The translations under genes were made by a program, and so were the position numbers. A stretch of DNA of 64,000 bases from NCBI RefSeq assembly GCF_000766945.1, contig NZ_KN266210.1, positions 123,922-187,921 of the forward strand, in the 5' to 3' direction. Shown piece after piece: positions 47,784 to 56,298 of the stretch (its first letter is position 1; every line of letters starts with the position of its first letter). The notes beneath the pieces were generated by a model, which saw nothing but the letters and a program-made list of their open reading frames with translations, was not told where the DNA came from and did not search any database. This stretch comes from Cellvibrio mixtus subsp. mixtus J3-8 (lineage in GTDB: Bacteria > Pseudomonadota > Gammaproteobacteria > Pseudomonadales > Cellvibrionaceae).

Positions 47784-48394
47784 TAGCGTTTCTCTTTCAG
47801 TAATACGCCGAGGTTTTGCAGATAGGCTACCAATGCATCCATTTCAGTCGTGCCTTTTACTGCACGCTCTGCACCAGCCATATCTTCTTCAGTGTAAGGA
47901 ACACCCACTTTGGATAACGCACGCATTTTAGCTGCAGTGTGTTTGCCATCGAGTTTGTTGTCATACAACCAGGGATAGGCAGGCATGATGGACTCAGGTA
48001 CAACAATACGCGGGTTGAACAAGTGCACTTTGTGCCAATCATCCGAATAGCGACCACCTACACGGGCCAAGTCCGGGCCGGTACGTTTGGAGCCCCACAG
48101 GAACGGGTGCTCATAAACAGATTCACCGGCAACCGAGTAATGGCCATAACGCTCAACTTCTGCACGTAACGGGCGCACCATTTGGGTGTGGCATACGTGG
48201 CAGCCTTCACGGATATACACATCGCGACCTTCCAGTTGCAATGCGGTCAGAGGCTTCAAGCCTTCTATTGGTGTTGTGGTTTGCTTGAGGAAAAACTGCG
48301 GAACAATCTCTACCAAACCCCCGAAGCTAATGGCGATAACCATAAACACAGTCATCAGGCCGATATTTTTTTCTACTATTTCATGACCTTTCAC
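47783..48394 (-). CDS. ccoO: Cytochrome-c oxidase cbb3-type subunit II (CcoO)
   Basis: CcoO is the monohaem c-type subunit. The 203-residue product starts with a transmembrane anchor ([20 protein letters not shown], continuing to about residue 30) and has one CxxCH ([12 protein letters not shown]). [18 protein letters not shown] is the usual Met/His-containing region. It lies 10 bp after ccoN. Confidence 0.97.
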   Translation of the reverse strand: MKGHEIVEKNIGLMTVFMVIAISFGGLVEIVPQFFLKQTTTPIEGLKPLTALQLEGRDVYIREGCHVCHTQMVRPLRAEVERYGHYSVAGESVYEHPFLWGSKRTGPDLARVGGRYSDDWHKVHLFNPRIVVPESIMPAYPWLYDNKLDGKHTAAKMRALSKVGVPYTEEDMAGAERAVKGTTEMDALVAYLQNLGVLLKEKR

Positions 48395-48404
48395 GGCTTT
48401 CCCC

Positions 48405-49856
48405 TTACACAGCTGGCGCCTGGACAGGCTGGTTAGTAGCAGCAGCTTCGTTGGCTGCCTTAACGGTGCGATAAGTGTTGTACGCCATGATCAGCATACC
48501 GCTCAAGAAGAAGGCTCCGCCGATAAAGCGCATCAGGTAACCGCCCTTGCTGAACACTACAGTTTCAATGAAGCTGTAAGTCAAAGAACCGTCCGGGTTG
48601 AATGCACGCCACATCAAACCCTGGCCAATACCGTTGATCCACATCGCCACTACGTACAGTACGGTACCAACCGTCGCCAACCAGAAGTGGGCGTTGATTA
48701 ACTTGACACTGAACATTTCTTCGCGGTTAAACAGTTTCGGGATCATGTGATAAACAGCACCGATAGAAATCATCGCAACCCAGCCCAAAGCACCGGAGTG
48801 AACGTGGCCTACAGTCCAGTCAGTGTTGTGGGATAAGGCGTTTACGTTTTTGATTGCCATCATCGGGCCCTCGAAAGTAGACATACCGTAGAACGACAGG
48901 GCTACCACAAGGAAACGCAGGGTTGGGTCAGTACGCAGTTTGTGCCATGCGCCAGACAGGGTCATGATGCCGTTGATCATACCGCCCCAACTGGGAGCCA
49001 ACAGGATCAGCGACATCACCATACCTAGTGATTGGGTCCAATCAGGCAATGCAGAGTAATGCAGGTGGTGTGAGCCAGCCCAGATGTACAGGGAAATCAA
49101 CGCCCAGAAGTGAACGATAGACAATTGATAAGAGTAAACAGGACGGCCCGCTTGCTTGGGTACGAAGTAGTACATCATGCCCAGGAAGCCCGCAGTCAGG
49201 AAGAAACCTACTGCGTTATGACCATACCACCACTGCACCATCGCATCGGCAGCACCGGCATAAGCAGAATAGGATTTGGTCAGGGTAACAGGGATAGCGG
49301 CGCTGTTAACGATATGGAGTACAGCAACAGTTACGATAAAACCACCGTAGAACCAGTTGGCAACATAGATGTGCGAGGTTCTGCGCTTGACGATAGTGCC
49401 AAAAAACACAATCGCGTAGGAGATCCACACCACTGCCAGCAGAATATCAATTGGCCACTCAAGCTCAGCGTATTCTTTTGCAGAAGTCATACCCTGAGGC
49501 AGTGTAATTGCTGCAAGAACAATAACCGCTTGCCAGCCCCAGAAGGTAAAGGGAACCAGCCATCCACCAAATAATGTCGTCTGGCAAGTACGTTGGACTA
49601 CATAATAAGAAGTAGCAAAGAGCGCACAACCACCAAACGCAAAGATTACCGCGTTAGTGTGCAATGGGCGCAAACGGCCAAACCCGGTATACGGTTGCAG
49701 CAGGTCGTTCAGACCAGGCCACACCAATTCCGCCGCAATAAATACGCCCACTCCCATACCGAATATGCCCCACACAATGGTCATAATCGAGAATTTGCGC
49801 ACTATATCGAAGTCGTATGCTGGTGGATCCCCAGCAACTGTTGCATGACTACCCAT
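48405..49856 (-). CDS. ccoN: Cytochrome-c oxidase cbb3-type subunit I (CcoN)
   Basis: CcoN carries the low-spin haem b, the haem b3 and CuB and reduces O2. The 483-residue product has about twelve transmembrane segments. Metal and haem ligands lie in [13 protein letters not shown] (His67), [32 protein letters not shown], and [17 protein letters not shown]. These are standard for C-family oxidases, whose high O2 affinity suits low-oxygen respiration. A perfect FNR/ANR site lies about 160 bp upstream. Confidence 0.98.
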   Translation of the reverse strand: MGSHATVAGDPPAYDFDIVRKFSIMTIVWGIFGMGVGVFIAAELVWPGLNDLLQPYTGFGRLRPLHTNAVIFAFGGCALFATSYYVVQRTCQTTLFGGWLVPFTFWGWQAVIVLAAITLPQGMTSAKEYAELEWPIDILLAVVWISYAIVFFGTIVKRRTSHIYVANWFYGGFIVTVAVLHIVNSAAIPVTLTKSYSAYAGAADAMVQWWYGHNAVGFFLTAGFLGMMYYFVPKQAGRPVYSYQLSIVHFWALISLYIWAGSHHLHYSALPDWTQSLGMVMSLILLAPSWGGMINGIMTLSGAWHKLRTDPTLRFLVVALSFYGMSTFEGPMMAIKNVNALSHNTDWTVGHVHSGALGWVAMISIGAVYHMIPKLFNREEMFSVKLINAHFWLATVGTVLYVVAMWINGIGQGLMWRAFNPDGSLTYSFIETVVFSKGGYLMRFIGGAFFLSGMLIMAYNTYRTVKAANEAAATNQPVQAPAV

Positions 49857-49988
49857 AGGACTTTCCTATAACTTAAGAGAAATAAAAACTTTTTGTCTCT
49901 GACAGCACCAAACTTGTCTCTCAGAACTAACGGCAATCATCAAGCCTATACCCCTACTTTCGGTGCGGCATTTTGCCCTAAGCGTGGC

Positions 49989-50030
49989 ATTTTGTCTCAC
50001 TTAACCGGTATGAGGATTGATATTTATCAA
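49989..50030 (-). promoter_or_regulatory. FNR/ANR box and -10 element of the ccoNOQP promoter
   Basis: TTGATATTTATCAA at 50017-50030 matches the FNR/ANR consensus (TTGAT-N4-ATCAA) exactly. On the minus strand a -10-like CAAAAT at 49994-49989 lies where a class II activator site centred near -41.5 would place it. Anaerobic or low-oxygen induction of the oxidase is predicted. Confidence 0.85.
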
Positions 50031-50048
50031 ATTATTTATGCACGTGTA

Positions 50049-50097
50049 ACCGGTTTGTAGAATAGTCCATTATTGGATATTTTCTGTACAAACCGGT
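50049..50097 (-). promoter_or_regulatory. Nested hairpin with AACCGGT arms between argG and ccoN
   Basis: ACCGGTTTGTA (50049-50059) pairs perfectly with TACAAACCGGT (50087-50097), and an inner stem TCCA (50066-50069) / TGGA (50074-50077) extends through ATA/TAT. A third AACCGGT lies at 50003-50009. It starts 40 bp past the argG stop. It may be a terminator without a T-run, or a regulator site. Confidence 0.5.
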
Positions 50098-50137
50098 ATT
50101 TCGGCATTTGTTGTTTTTACTTAAGGGCATGCCTGTC

Positions 50138-51355
50138 CTATTTAAGGGTGCGTCCTTTATTGGCAGCAATACGCATACGCAAGGCATTCAGCTTGATGAA
50201 ACCTTCCGCATCCTTCTGGTTGTATGCGCCTGCATCATCTTCAAAAGTCGCGATTTTTTCGTCGAACAGGCTGTCTGCTGAACGACGGCCAACAACTTGT
50301 ACCGAACCTTTATAAAGCTTCACGCGGACATCACCATTAACATGAACCTGTGACTGGTCGATCATTGCCTGCATCATCAGACGCTCGGGACTCCACCAGT
50401 AACCGTTGTAAATCATGTCTGCATATTTGGGGATCAGGCTATCTTTCAAGTGGGCAACTTCGCGATCCAGGGTAATAGATTCTATCGCGCGGTGTGCACG
50501 CATCATGATGGTGCCGCCAGGAGTTTCGTAGCAGCCACGTGACTTCATACCTACGTAGCGGTTTTCTACGATATCCAGACGGCCAACACCGTTCTCGCCA
50601 CCCACTTTGTTTAAGTAAGCCAGCACGGTAGCGGGTGACATTGGCTTGCCATCGATAGCAACGATGTCGCCTTTCTCGTAGGTCAATTCAAGGTAAGTGG
50701 CTTTATCCGGAGCGGCTTCAGGGGCAACAGTCCAGCGCCACATATCTTCTTCTGCTTCAGCCCATGGATTTTCCAGAACCTTGCCTTCGTAAGAAATGTG
50801 CAACAGGTTGGCATCCATTGAGTAAGGGGATTTTTTCTTCTTGGTGTAATCAACCGGAATATTGTGCTTCTCGCAGTATTCCATCAGGGTTTCGCGGGAA
50901 GTCAGGTCCCACTCGCGCCATGGAGCGATTACTTTGATACCGGGTTTCAATGCATAAGCACCCAGCTCGAATCGCACCTGGTCATTACCTTTACCCGTTG
51001 CACCGTGGGAAATTGCGTCTGCACCGACTTCGTTGGCGATTTCAATCAAACGCTTGGCGATCAGTGGACGGGCAATTGACGTACCCAACAGGTATTCGCC
51101 TTCATAAATGGTGTTCGCGCGGAACATCGGGAATACGAAATCGCGGACGAATTCCTCGCGCAGGTCATCAATATAAATTTGCTTCACGCCCAATGCCTGG
51201 GCTTTGGCGCGCGCTGGTTCTACCTCTTCGCCCTGACCTATGTCAGCGGTAAAGGTGATCACTTCACAGTTGTAGTTTTCTTGCAGCCATTTGACGATCA
51301 CAGAGGTATCCAGGCCGCCGGAATAGGCCAGAACCACTTTCTTGATAGAAGACAT
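50138..51355 (-). CDS. argG: Argininosuccinate synthase
   Basis: ArgG ligates citrulline and aspartate in arginine synthesis, using ATP. The 405-residue product has the PP-loop [20 protein letters not shown] (Ser-Gly-Gly-Leu-Asp-Thr-Ser) at residues 5-24, a [13 protein letters not shown] block, [11 protein letters not shown], and [13 protein letters not shown]. The length is normal for the tetrameric type I enzyme. The gene stands alone and runs toward ccoN. Confidence 0.97.
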   Translation of the reverse strand: MSSIKKVVLAYSGGLDTSVIVKWLQENYNCEVITFTADIGQGEEVEPARAKAQALGVKQIYIDDLREEFVRDFVFPMFRANTIYEGEYLLGTSIARPLIAKRLIEIANEVGADAISHGATGKGNDQVRFELGAYALKPGIKVIAPWREWDLTSRETLMEYCEKHNIPVDYTKKKKSPYSMDANLLHISYEGKVLENPWAEAEEDMWRWTVAPEAAPDKATYLELTYEKGDIVAIDGKPMSPATVLAYLNKVGGENGVGRLDIVENRYVGMKSRGCYETPGGTIMMRAHRAIESITLDREVAHLKDSLIPKYADMIYNGYWWSPERLMMQAMIDQSQVHVNGDVRVKLYKGSVQVVGRRSADSLFDEKIATFEDDAGAYNQKDAEGFIKLNALRMRIAANKGRTLK

Positions 51356-51453
51356 AGGGGGGCTCCCACTAAAATTCGTTAACGATCCACTTGGGGCAGG
51401 TGCTTATTCGGGCGCGGAATTGTACTCGCCCGCCAGTGAAATTCCCACACTTC

Positions 51454-51488
51454 TTGCAGTTAAATGCACGCTTTTATTGCAGCTAAAT
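51454..51488 (-). promoter_or_regulatory. Direct repeat upstream of argG
   Basis: TTGCAGTTAAAT (51454-51465) and TTGCAGCTAAAT (51477-51488) are 11 of 12 identical and start 23 bp apart, about two turns of helix, roughly 100-130 bp before argG. It may be a regulator site. It does not match the ArgR box consensus I remember closely enough to name it. Confidence 0.4.
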
Positions 51489-51533
51489 CCACTATCCCGA
51501 CGCAAACGCAAATAGCTATCAACCTGCATCCAT

Positions 51534-51562
51534 AAAAAAGCAGCCATGGAGGCTGCTTTTTT
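51534..51562. terminator. Terminator between argG and the chemoreceptor gene
   Basis: AAAAAAGCAGCC (51534-51545), loop ATGGA, GGCTGCTTTTTT (51551-51562). The perfect 12-bp stem has A/T runs on both sides and lies 24 bp past the chemoreceptor stop. Confidence 0.93.
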
Positions 51563-51585
51563 TAACGGCGCAAATGAAACGCTAT

Positions 51586-53481
51586 TTAGAGACGGAAACT
51601 GGATACCTTGTCATTCAGCCCGAGTGCCAGATCCTGCAGGCTTTTCGCGCGCGTTTCACCCTGGTTGGCATCCGTCGCCGCTTCATTGGCGACACGCTGG
51701 ATCGCGGTAATATTGCGCAATACTTCCTTCACCACATGGCTTTGCTCTTCCGCAGCCGTCGCAATCTGCACAGCCATGCCGCTGATCGCTCCCACTGATG
51801 TATTAATTTTAGCCAGCGATTGTGATGCATTATCCGCATTCTGCACACTGCCGCCCGCCAGATGACTTCCCTCTTCCATAATCGACACTGCGTGTTGCGC
51901 CGTCGATTGCAAAGCAGCAATCATCGCCTGGATTTCTTCTGTACTGGCGTGTGTACGCTGGGAAAGTACCCGCACTTCATCCGCTACCACTGCAAATCCC
52001 CTGCCTTGCTCACCAGCCCGCGCGGCCTCAATGGCAGCGTTGAGTGCGAGCAAGTTAGTTTGTTCGGCGATGCCTTTGATGGTAGACAGAATCCCGCTGA
52101 TATTCTGCGCATTGGCATTCAGGGTAGAGATGACTGATCCGGCTTGATCCACTTTTTCTGCCAGTATCACGATGGAATCGCGGGTTTTATCCACCTGGTG
52201 TTTACCCTCTTCAGCGCTGCTCACTGATTCGCGCACCGAATCTGCGGTATGTTCTGCATGATGGGCAATTTCCCGGGTGGCATTGGTCATTTCGTTCATC
52301 GCTTGCGCAACCATACCGATTTGTTGTTGCTGCACTTCCAGTTCGCGTACCGATTTCACCGCCGAATCTGCCATAGCGCGGGCGTTATCCTGCAGGTCGT
52401 TGGCTTGTGTCCGGATATGGCGAACCAGATCGTTCATATGGTCGACAAACGAATTAAAATTCTCCGCCAGTAATCCCACTTCATCATTGGACGTTACCGA
52501 TAATCGTCGGGATAAATCCCCGCCACCGGATGCAATTTGCGAGAGCGATTCAGACACATTGTGTAACGGTTGCAACAACACGCCGTTAAGCCAATTGAGC
52601 GCGAGAATTGTAGCAACCAATAACACCAGAATTGCCGCAAGTTGACCGAGCAACGTGGATTGCACAGGCCCCACCAATAAATCGCGCTCGGATAACATCA
52701 CCAGGGTTAAATCCGTTTTGGGAATTGCGGATGCAAAAACCTGTATGGATTTTCCATCAATCTGGATTAAATGCAGATCATCTTGCGTACGTATTACTTG
52801 CTCAAGTTTGGCGGGAGTGAGATCGGCCGAAATATCGGTTAGCGATTTACTCAATAGGTTTTTATCCGCATGCGCAAATACTTTTCCTCCGCGTGCAATA
52901 AACATATAACCGTTACCGGGCAAATCGATATCGCGCAGTTGCTGGACAATATCATCGATCACCACATCCACACCCAAAATAGCTTTGATGTTGCCATCGC
53001 CATCCAACACAGCGCGCCCCAGTGACACAACATTTTTACCGGTCGCCGAGGCGACTGATGGATTATCAATATAGGTTTCACGCGGATTTTTATTCGCAGC
53101 GATATACCAGCCCCACACACGCGGATCGTCATTCCCCGCTGCCATTACCAGGTTATTGGCGTTATAGAGTTTGCCATCGGCAAATGCGAGGAAACTGTTA
53201 TCGACATCCGCTGAAATTTTTACCTGGGTTAAATGCGCGTTGTAATTTTCGTCGGTTGCACTGGCAGGAAAACCTTCCAGCGCTTTGCCTTTGAGTGCAA
53301 ACCAATCGCTCACATATTTGCTAAATGTGGCGGAAATACCGGCAATCTGGCGATTAATATTGACTTCCATCGCCGTCATGGCCGAGGAGTAAGAAAGATA
53401 CGAAACAGCGCAGCCGACTAATAAAAGCGAAACCGCAACCGACGCACTGATTTTTTTGCGTAGTGACCAACGAGCTGCCAT
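51586..53481 (-). CDS. Methyl-accepting chemotaxis protein with a Cache-type sensor
   Basis: This membrane chemoreceptor signals to CheA/CheW. The ATG at 53481 with GGAG upstream gives 631 residues starting [15 protein letters not shown]; an upstream ATG at 53574 lacks a ribosome-binding site. It has TM1 (about 10-30), a periplasmic dCache-like domain (about 35-290, [39 protein letters not shown]), TM2 (about 295-320), HAMP and a long coiled coil. The receptor hairpin tip is [37 protein letters not shown]. There is no CheR-binding pentapeptide at the C terminus (KVSSFRL). The ligand is unknown, though the Cache motif type often binds amino acids or amines. Confidence 0.94.
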   Translation of the reverse strand: MAARWSLRKKISASVAVSLLLVGCAVSYLSYSSAMTAMEVNINRQIAGISATFSKYVSDWFALKGKALEGFPASATDENYNAHLTQVKISADVDNSFLAFADGKLYNANNLVMAAGNDDPRVWGWYIAANKNPRETYIDNPSVASATGKNVVSLGRAVLDGDGNIKAILGVDVVIDDIVQQLRDIDLPGNGYMFIARGGKVFAHADKNLLSKSLTDISADLTPAKLEQVIRTQDDLHLIQIDGKSIQVFASAIPKTDLTLVMLSERDLLVGPVQSTLLGQLAAILVLLVATILALNWLNGVLLQPLHNVSESLSQIASGGGDLSRRLSVTSNDEVGLLAENFNSFVDHMNDLVRHIRTQANDLQDNARAMADSAVKSVRELEVQQQQIGMVAQAMNEMTNATREIAHHAEHTADSVRESVSSAEEGKHQVDKTRDSIVILAEKVDQAGSVISTLNANAQNISGILSTIKGIAEQTNLLALNAAIEAARAGEQGRGFAVVADEVRVLSQRTHASTEEIQAMIAALQSTAQHAVSIMEEGSHLAGGSVQNADNASQSLAKINTSVGAISGMAVQIATAAEEQSHVVKEVLRNITAIQRVANEAATDANQGETRAKSLQDLALGLNDKVSSFRL

Positions 53482-53624
53482 TGACTGGACTCCAGAGTAG
53501 TGGTTGACCTGTACCGGCGAGTTATCGTTATGGTGCTCTGTGTTTTTGTCCCGCCGGGTTGATGGACCATCCATGGAATATTGTTGTTATTGACTTATCT
53601 ATTTATTTTGTTATTGCAATGCTG

Positions 53625-55088
53625 CTATTGCACTTGTAACCCATCGGCATAAGCCTGAAGTTTCTTGAGCAATAATTGTTGTTGTTCACTAAGGTTAGCA
53701 TCGCCCGCAAGGTGCGCCAGTCGCGCATAAAACTCTGCAAGGGTGAGGCTGGATTGGGCCTCTTTATTAGTAAGGCGCCATTGGCAAAATGCTTTCCAAC
53801 GCGCTTGCTCGTCAGGATTAAGGCTGGAGGGGAAATTACGCGCGCGATAGCGGAACAGGATTTCTCCCAATCGGGCATCGCGAAATTCAAACGAGCCATT
53901 GGCCAGGGTTTCAGCATCTGCTTGCCGCACAAGGTTTATTAAACGCTTATCCTGATCATCAAAAAAACCACTGTAAAGCATCTGCTCGGGATCGGTTTTT
54001 TCGGCAAAATTATTGTCGCCATACAACTGGAACAAAGTTTGTTGCAATTGTTGTTGCTCAATCAAGGTCAAATTGCGCAGCCGATTCCAATGTTGTTCAC
54101 ACAGCGATTTATCGATCTGCAACCGTTGTGCAGTTGCATCATCCAGCATGTTTGCCGGCAACAGCATCGGCGTTTTATTGAAATGAATTTCCTTTAACGA
54201 CAAACGTTCGACACCTTCGGGTAAATCTTCCGTGCGCGTATATAAACTTACTCGCAATTCTTCAACAGGCAACGATAACAACGCTGTTGGATCAGTCGCT
54301 AAATTAAATGCAATCACCGAATTTTTATTGGTGGGATGCATCGCGAGCGGCAACACCAGCGCGGCATTGCCATTTTCGGATGGAAAACGCGATGAAATAT
54401 GCAGCAGCGGTTTGTGGCTATCGATATCAATCATGCTTGCAACAAAGCGTTTATCGCGCAATTTATAGGCGTAATCATACAGTTTGGGCTGGCGGGTTTT
54501 GATCAGTTTGGCCACAGCGATAGTAGCGTAAACATCCGAGAGCGCATCGTGCGCCGCTTCGTGAATCAAGTTATTGGCGTTAGTCAGCATTTCCAATTTG
54601 AAACAGGGGCGACCATCCTCGTAATTGGGCCATTCAATGCCGTCAGGGCGCAGCGCGCGCGTCATGCGCACCATATCAATAATGTCCCAGCGCGAATTGC
54701 CATTGCGCCACTCGCGCTCATAGGGATCATAAAAATTCCGGTAGAGCGTATAGCGGGTTACTTCATCGTCAAACCGAATGGAATTAAACCCGACGCCACA
54801 GGTGCCGGGGCGGGATAATTCCGCGTGGATACGTGCAATAAACTGGTATTCCGGCAGCCCTTTTTCTTCGGCAACCTCAGGCAGTAAACCGGTGATTAAA
54901 CAGGCTTCCGGCTTGGGCAATATATCAGGCGCGGGTTTGCAATAAATCATTAATGGCTCGCCGATAATATTCAGGTCTTCGTCCGTGCGCACTCCGGCAA
55001 ATTGTGACGGACGGTCTATCGCCGGCACTTCGCCCCAGGTTTCGTAATCGTGCCAATACAATGTGCTTTGCTGCTCGCCCTTGATCAT
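53625..55088 (-). CDS. sbcB: Exodeoxyribonuclease I
   Basis: Exonuclease I degrades single-stranded DNA from the 3' end and acts in mismatch repair and recombination. The 487-residue product has DEDD exonuclease residues (YWHDYETWGE; GVGFNSIRFDDEVTRY; HEAAHDALSDVYATIAVAKL), an SH3-like middle and a helical C-terminal domain (LLFRYRARNFPSSLN). Length is typical. It is not in an obvious operon and lies behind the chemoreceptor gene in the same direction. Confidence 0.96.
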   Translation of the reverse strand: MIKGEQQSTLYWHDYETWGEVPAIDRPSQFAGVRTDEDLNIIGEPLMIYCKPAPDILPKPEACLITGLLPEVAEEKGLPEYQFIARIHAELSRPGTCGVGFNSIRFDDEVTRYTLYRNFYDPYEREWRNGNSRWDIIDMVRMTRALRPDGIEWPNYEDGRPCFKLEMLTNANNLIHEAAHDALSDVYATIAVAKLIKTRQPKLYDYAYKLRDKRFVASMIDIDSHKPLLHISSRFPSENGNAALVLPLAMHPTNKNSVIAFNLATDPTALLSLPVEELRVSLYTRTEDLPEGVERLSLKEIHFNKTPMLLPANMLDDATAQRLQIDKSLCEQHWNRLRNLTLIEQQQLQQTLFQLYGDNNFAEKTDPEQMLYSGFFDDQDKRLINLVRQADAETLANGSFEFRDARLGEILFRYRARNFPSSLNPDEQARWKAFCQWRLTNKEAQSSLTLAEFYARLAHLAGDANLSEQQQLLLKKLQAYADGLQVQ

Positions 55089-55260
55089 TCGTTATATCCA
55101 CCACTAGAAAATAATTCGCTATTACTGCTGGAACAAAAGCTGCAATGTAACACCCATGGGCCGCTTTCCCCTATACTGCCGACCCAAATCCAGCTAAACC
55201 TGAAGCCAACACAACAAGCGACCCCAACAACATTCGTTACAAGAGAGATTGGAGCCTGCC

Positions 55261-55890
55261 ATGAGCGATTTAGAGAGCCTGTTTGCCGCCAACGTTAAAT
55301 GGGCTGAAGATATTAAACGGGAAGACCCCGAATTTTTTTCCACCCTGGCCAAACAACAAGCCCCGGAATATTTATGGATCGGCTGCTCCGACAGCCGTGT
55401 ACCCGCCAACCAGATTCTCAACCTGGCACCGGGCGAGATTTTTGTGCACCGCAATGTGGCAAACGTAGTAATCCATACCGATCTGAATTGTATGACGGTA
55501 TTAAATTACGCCGTAGAATTTTTGAAAGTAAAACACGTGATGATCACCGGTCACTACGGTTGCGGTGGTGTAAGGGCAGCACTGGAAAATCGCAAACTGG
55601 GTTTAATTGATTATTGGCTACGGAATATTCGCGATGTGTATTACAACAATAAAGAGGTTGTCGATCAGTTGACGGATATGGATGAGCGAGTTAACCGTCT
55701 GTGCGAACTCAATGTAATCCAGCAAGTAGACAATATTTCACGCAGCAACATCGTGCAAAATGCCTGGTCACGCGGACAGGAATTAACCATCCACGGCTGG
55801 ATCTACGATATTCATGACGGCATCCTGCACAAACTGACACCGCCAATCGACTCTATTGAACAAATCCCCGAGCAATATCGCCTGTATTAA
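55261..55890 (+). CDS. can: Beta-class carbonic anhydrase
   Basis: The enzyme interconverts CO2 and bicarbonate with zinc. The ATG at 55261 with GGAG upstream gives 209 residues; a TTG at 55249 is rejected. Zinc ligands and the active-site Asp are in WIGCSDSRVPANQI and GHYGCGGVRAAL. The protein has the expected LNLAPGEIFVHRNVAN block and ends in IPEQYRLY. It is convergent with phhB across 21 bp and divergent from sbcB. Confidence 0.96.
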   Translation: MSDLESLFAANVKWAEDIKREDPEFFSTLAKQQAPEYLWIGCSDSRVPANQILNLAPGEIFVHRNVANVVIHTDLNCMTVLNYAVEFLKVKHVMITGHYGCGGVRAALENRKLGLIDYWLRNIRDVYYNNKEVVDQLTDMDERVNRLCELNVIQQVDNISRSNIVQNAWSRGQELTIHGWIYDIHDGILHKLTPPIDSIEQIPEQYRLY

Positions 55891-55911
55891 TTATTTTATT
55901 AATCCCTTTGG

Positions 55912-56271
55912 CTAACGCTTCAAATCTGCCGCAAACCGGGCATTAAAAAGTTGCCCGGTTTTTGCGGCCATGATTGTGTCATTTTCGTGCAATCCTTTTA
56001 TCTTGTGCGTCCACCAACTCACTTTGACTTTCCCCCACTCTGTTAACAGCGCCGGGTGATGTCCGTATTCCTCCGCTAGCGCACCTACCGCCTGGGTAAA
56101 CGCCATTGCCTGCACAAAGTTTTTGAATTGAAAAGTTTGTGCTAATTGATTGACACCAGCCACTACTTCTATCGTCCAGCCAGGCAATTCATTCAGGGCG
56201 AGCTCCAACTCTTGTTGGCTCAATAGCGGCGAATCGCTCCGACATGCGCTACAGTTTTTTTCACTTAACAT
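55912..56271 (-). CDS. phhB: Pterin-4a-carbinolamine dehydratase
   Basis: The enzyme recycles the pterin cofactor of aromatic amino-acid hydroxylases and may also act in pterin metabolism. The 119-residue product has the catalytic region EEYGHHPALLTEWGKVKVSWWTHKIKGL. The N terminus, with CSACRSDSPLL, is typical of the proteobacterial family. No phhA hydroxylase gene is in the window, so its partner is unknown. It is divergent from a sensor-kinase gene with only 27 bp between start codons and shares a palindromic ribosome-binding region with it. Confidence 0.92.
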   Translation of the reverse strand: MLSEKNCSACRSDSPLLSQQELELALNELPGWTIEVVAGVNQLAQTFQFKNFVQAMAFTQAVGALAEEYGHHPALLTEWGKVKVSWWTHKIKGLHENDTIMAAKTGQLFNARFAADLKR

Positions 56272-56281
56272 AATTTCTTTA

Positions 56282-56293
56282 CTCCTTCAGGAG
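56282..56293. promoter_or_regulatory. Palindromic shared Shine-Dalgarno element
   Basis: CTCCTTCAGGAG at 56282-56293. On the plus strand AGGAG (56289-56293) is 5 nt before the kinase ATG at 56299. On the minus strand AAGGAG (56287-56282) is 10 nt before the phhB ATG at 56271. Confidence 0.7.
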
Positions 56294-56298
56294 TTGTA

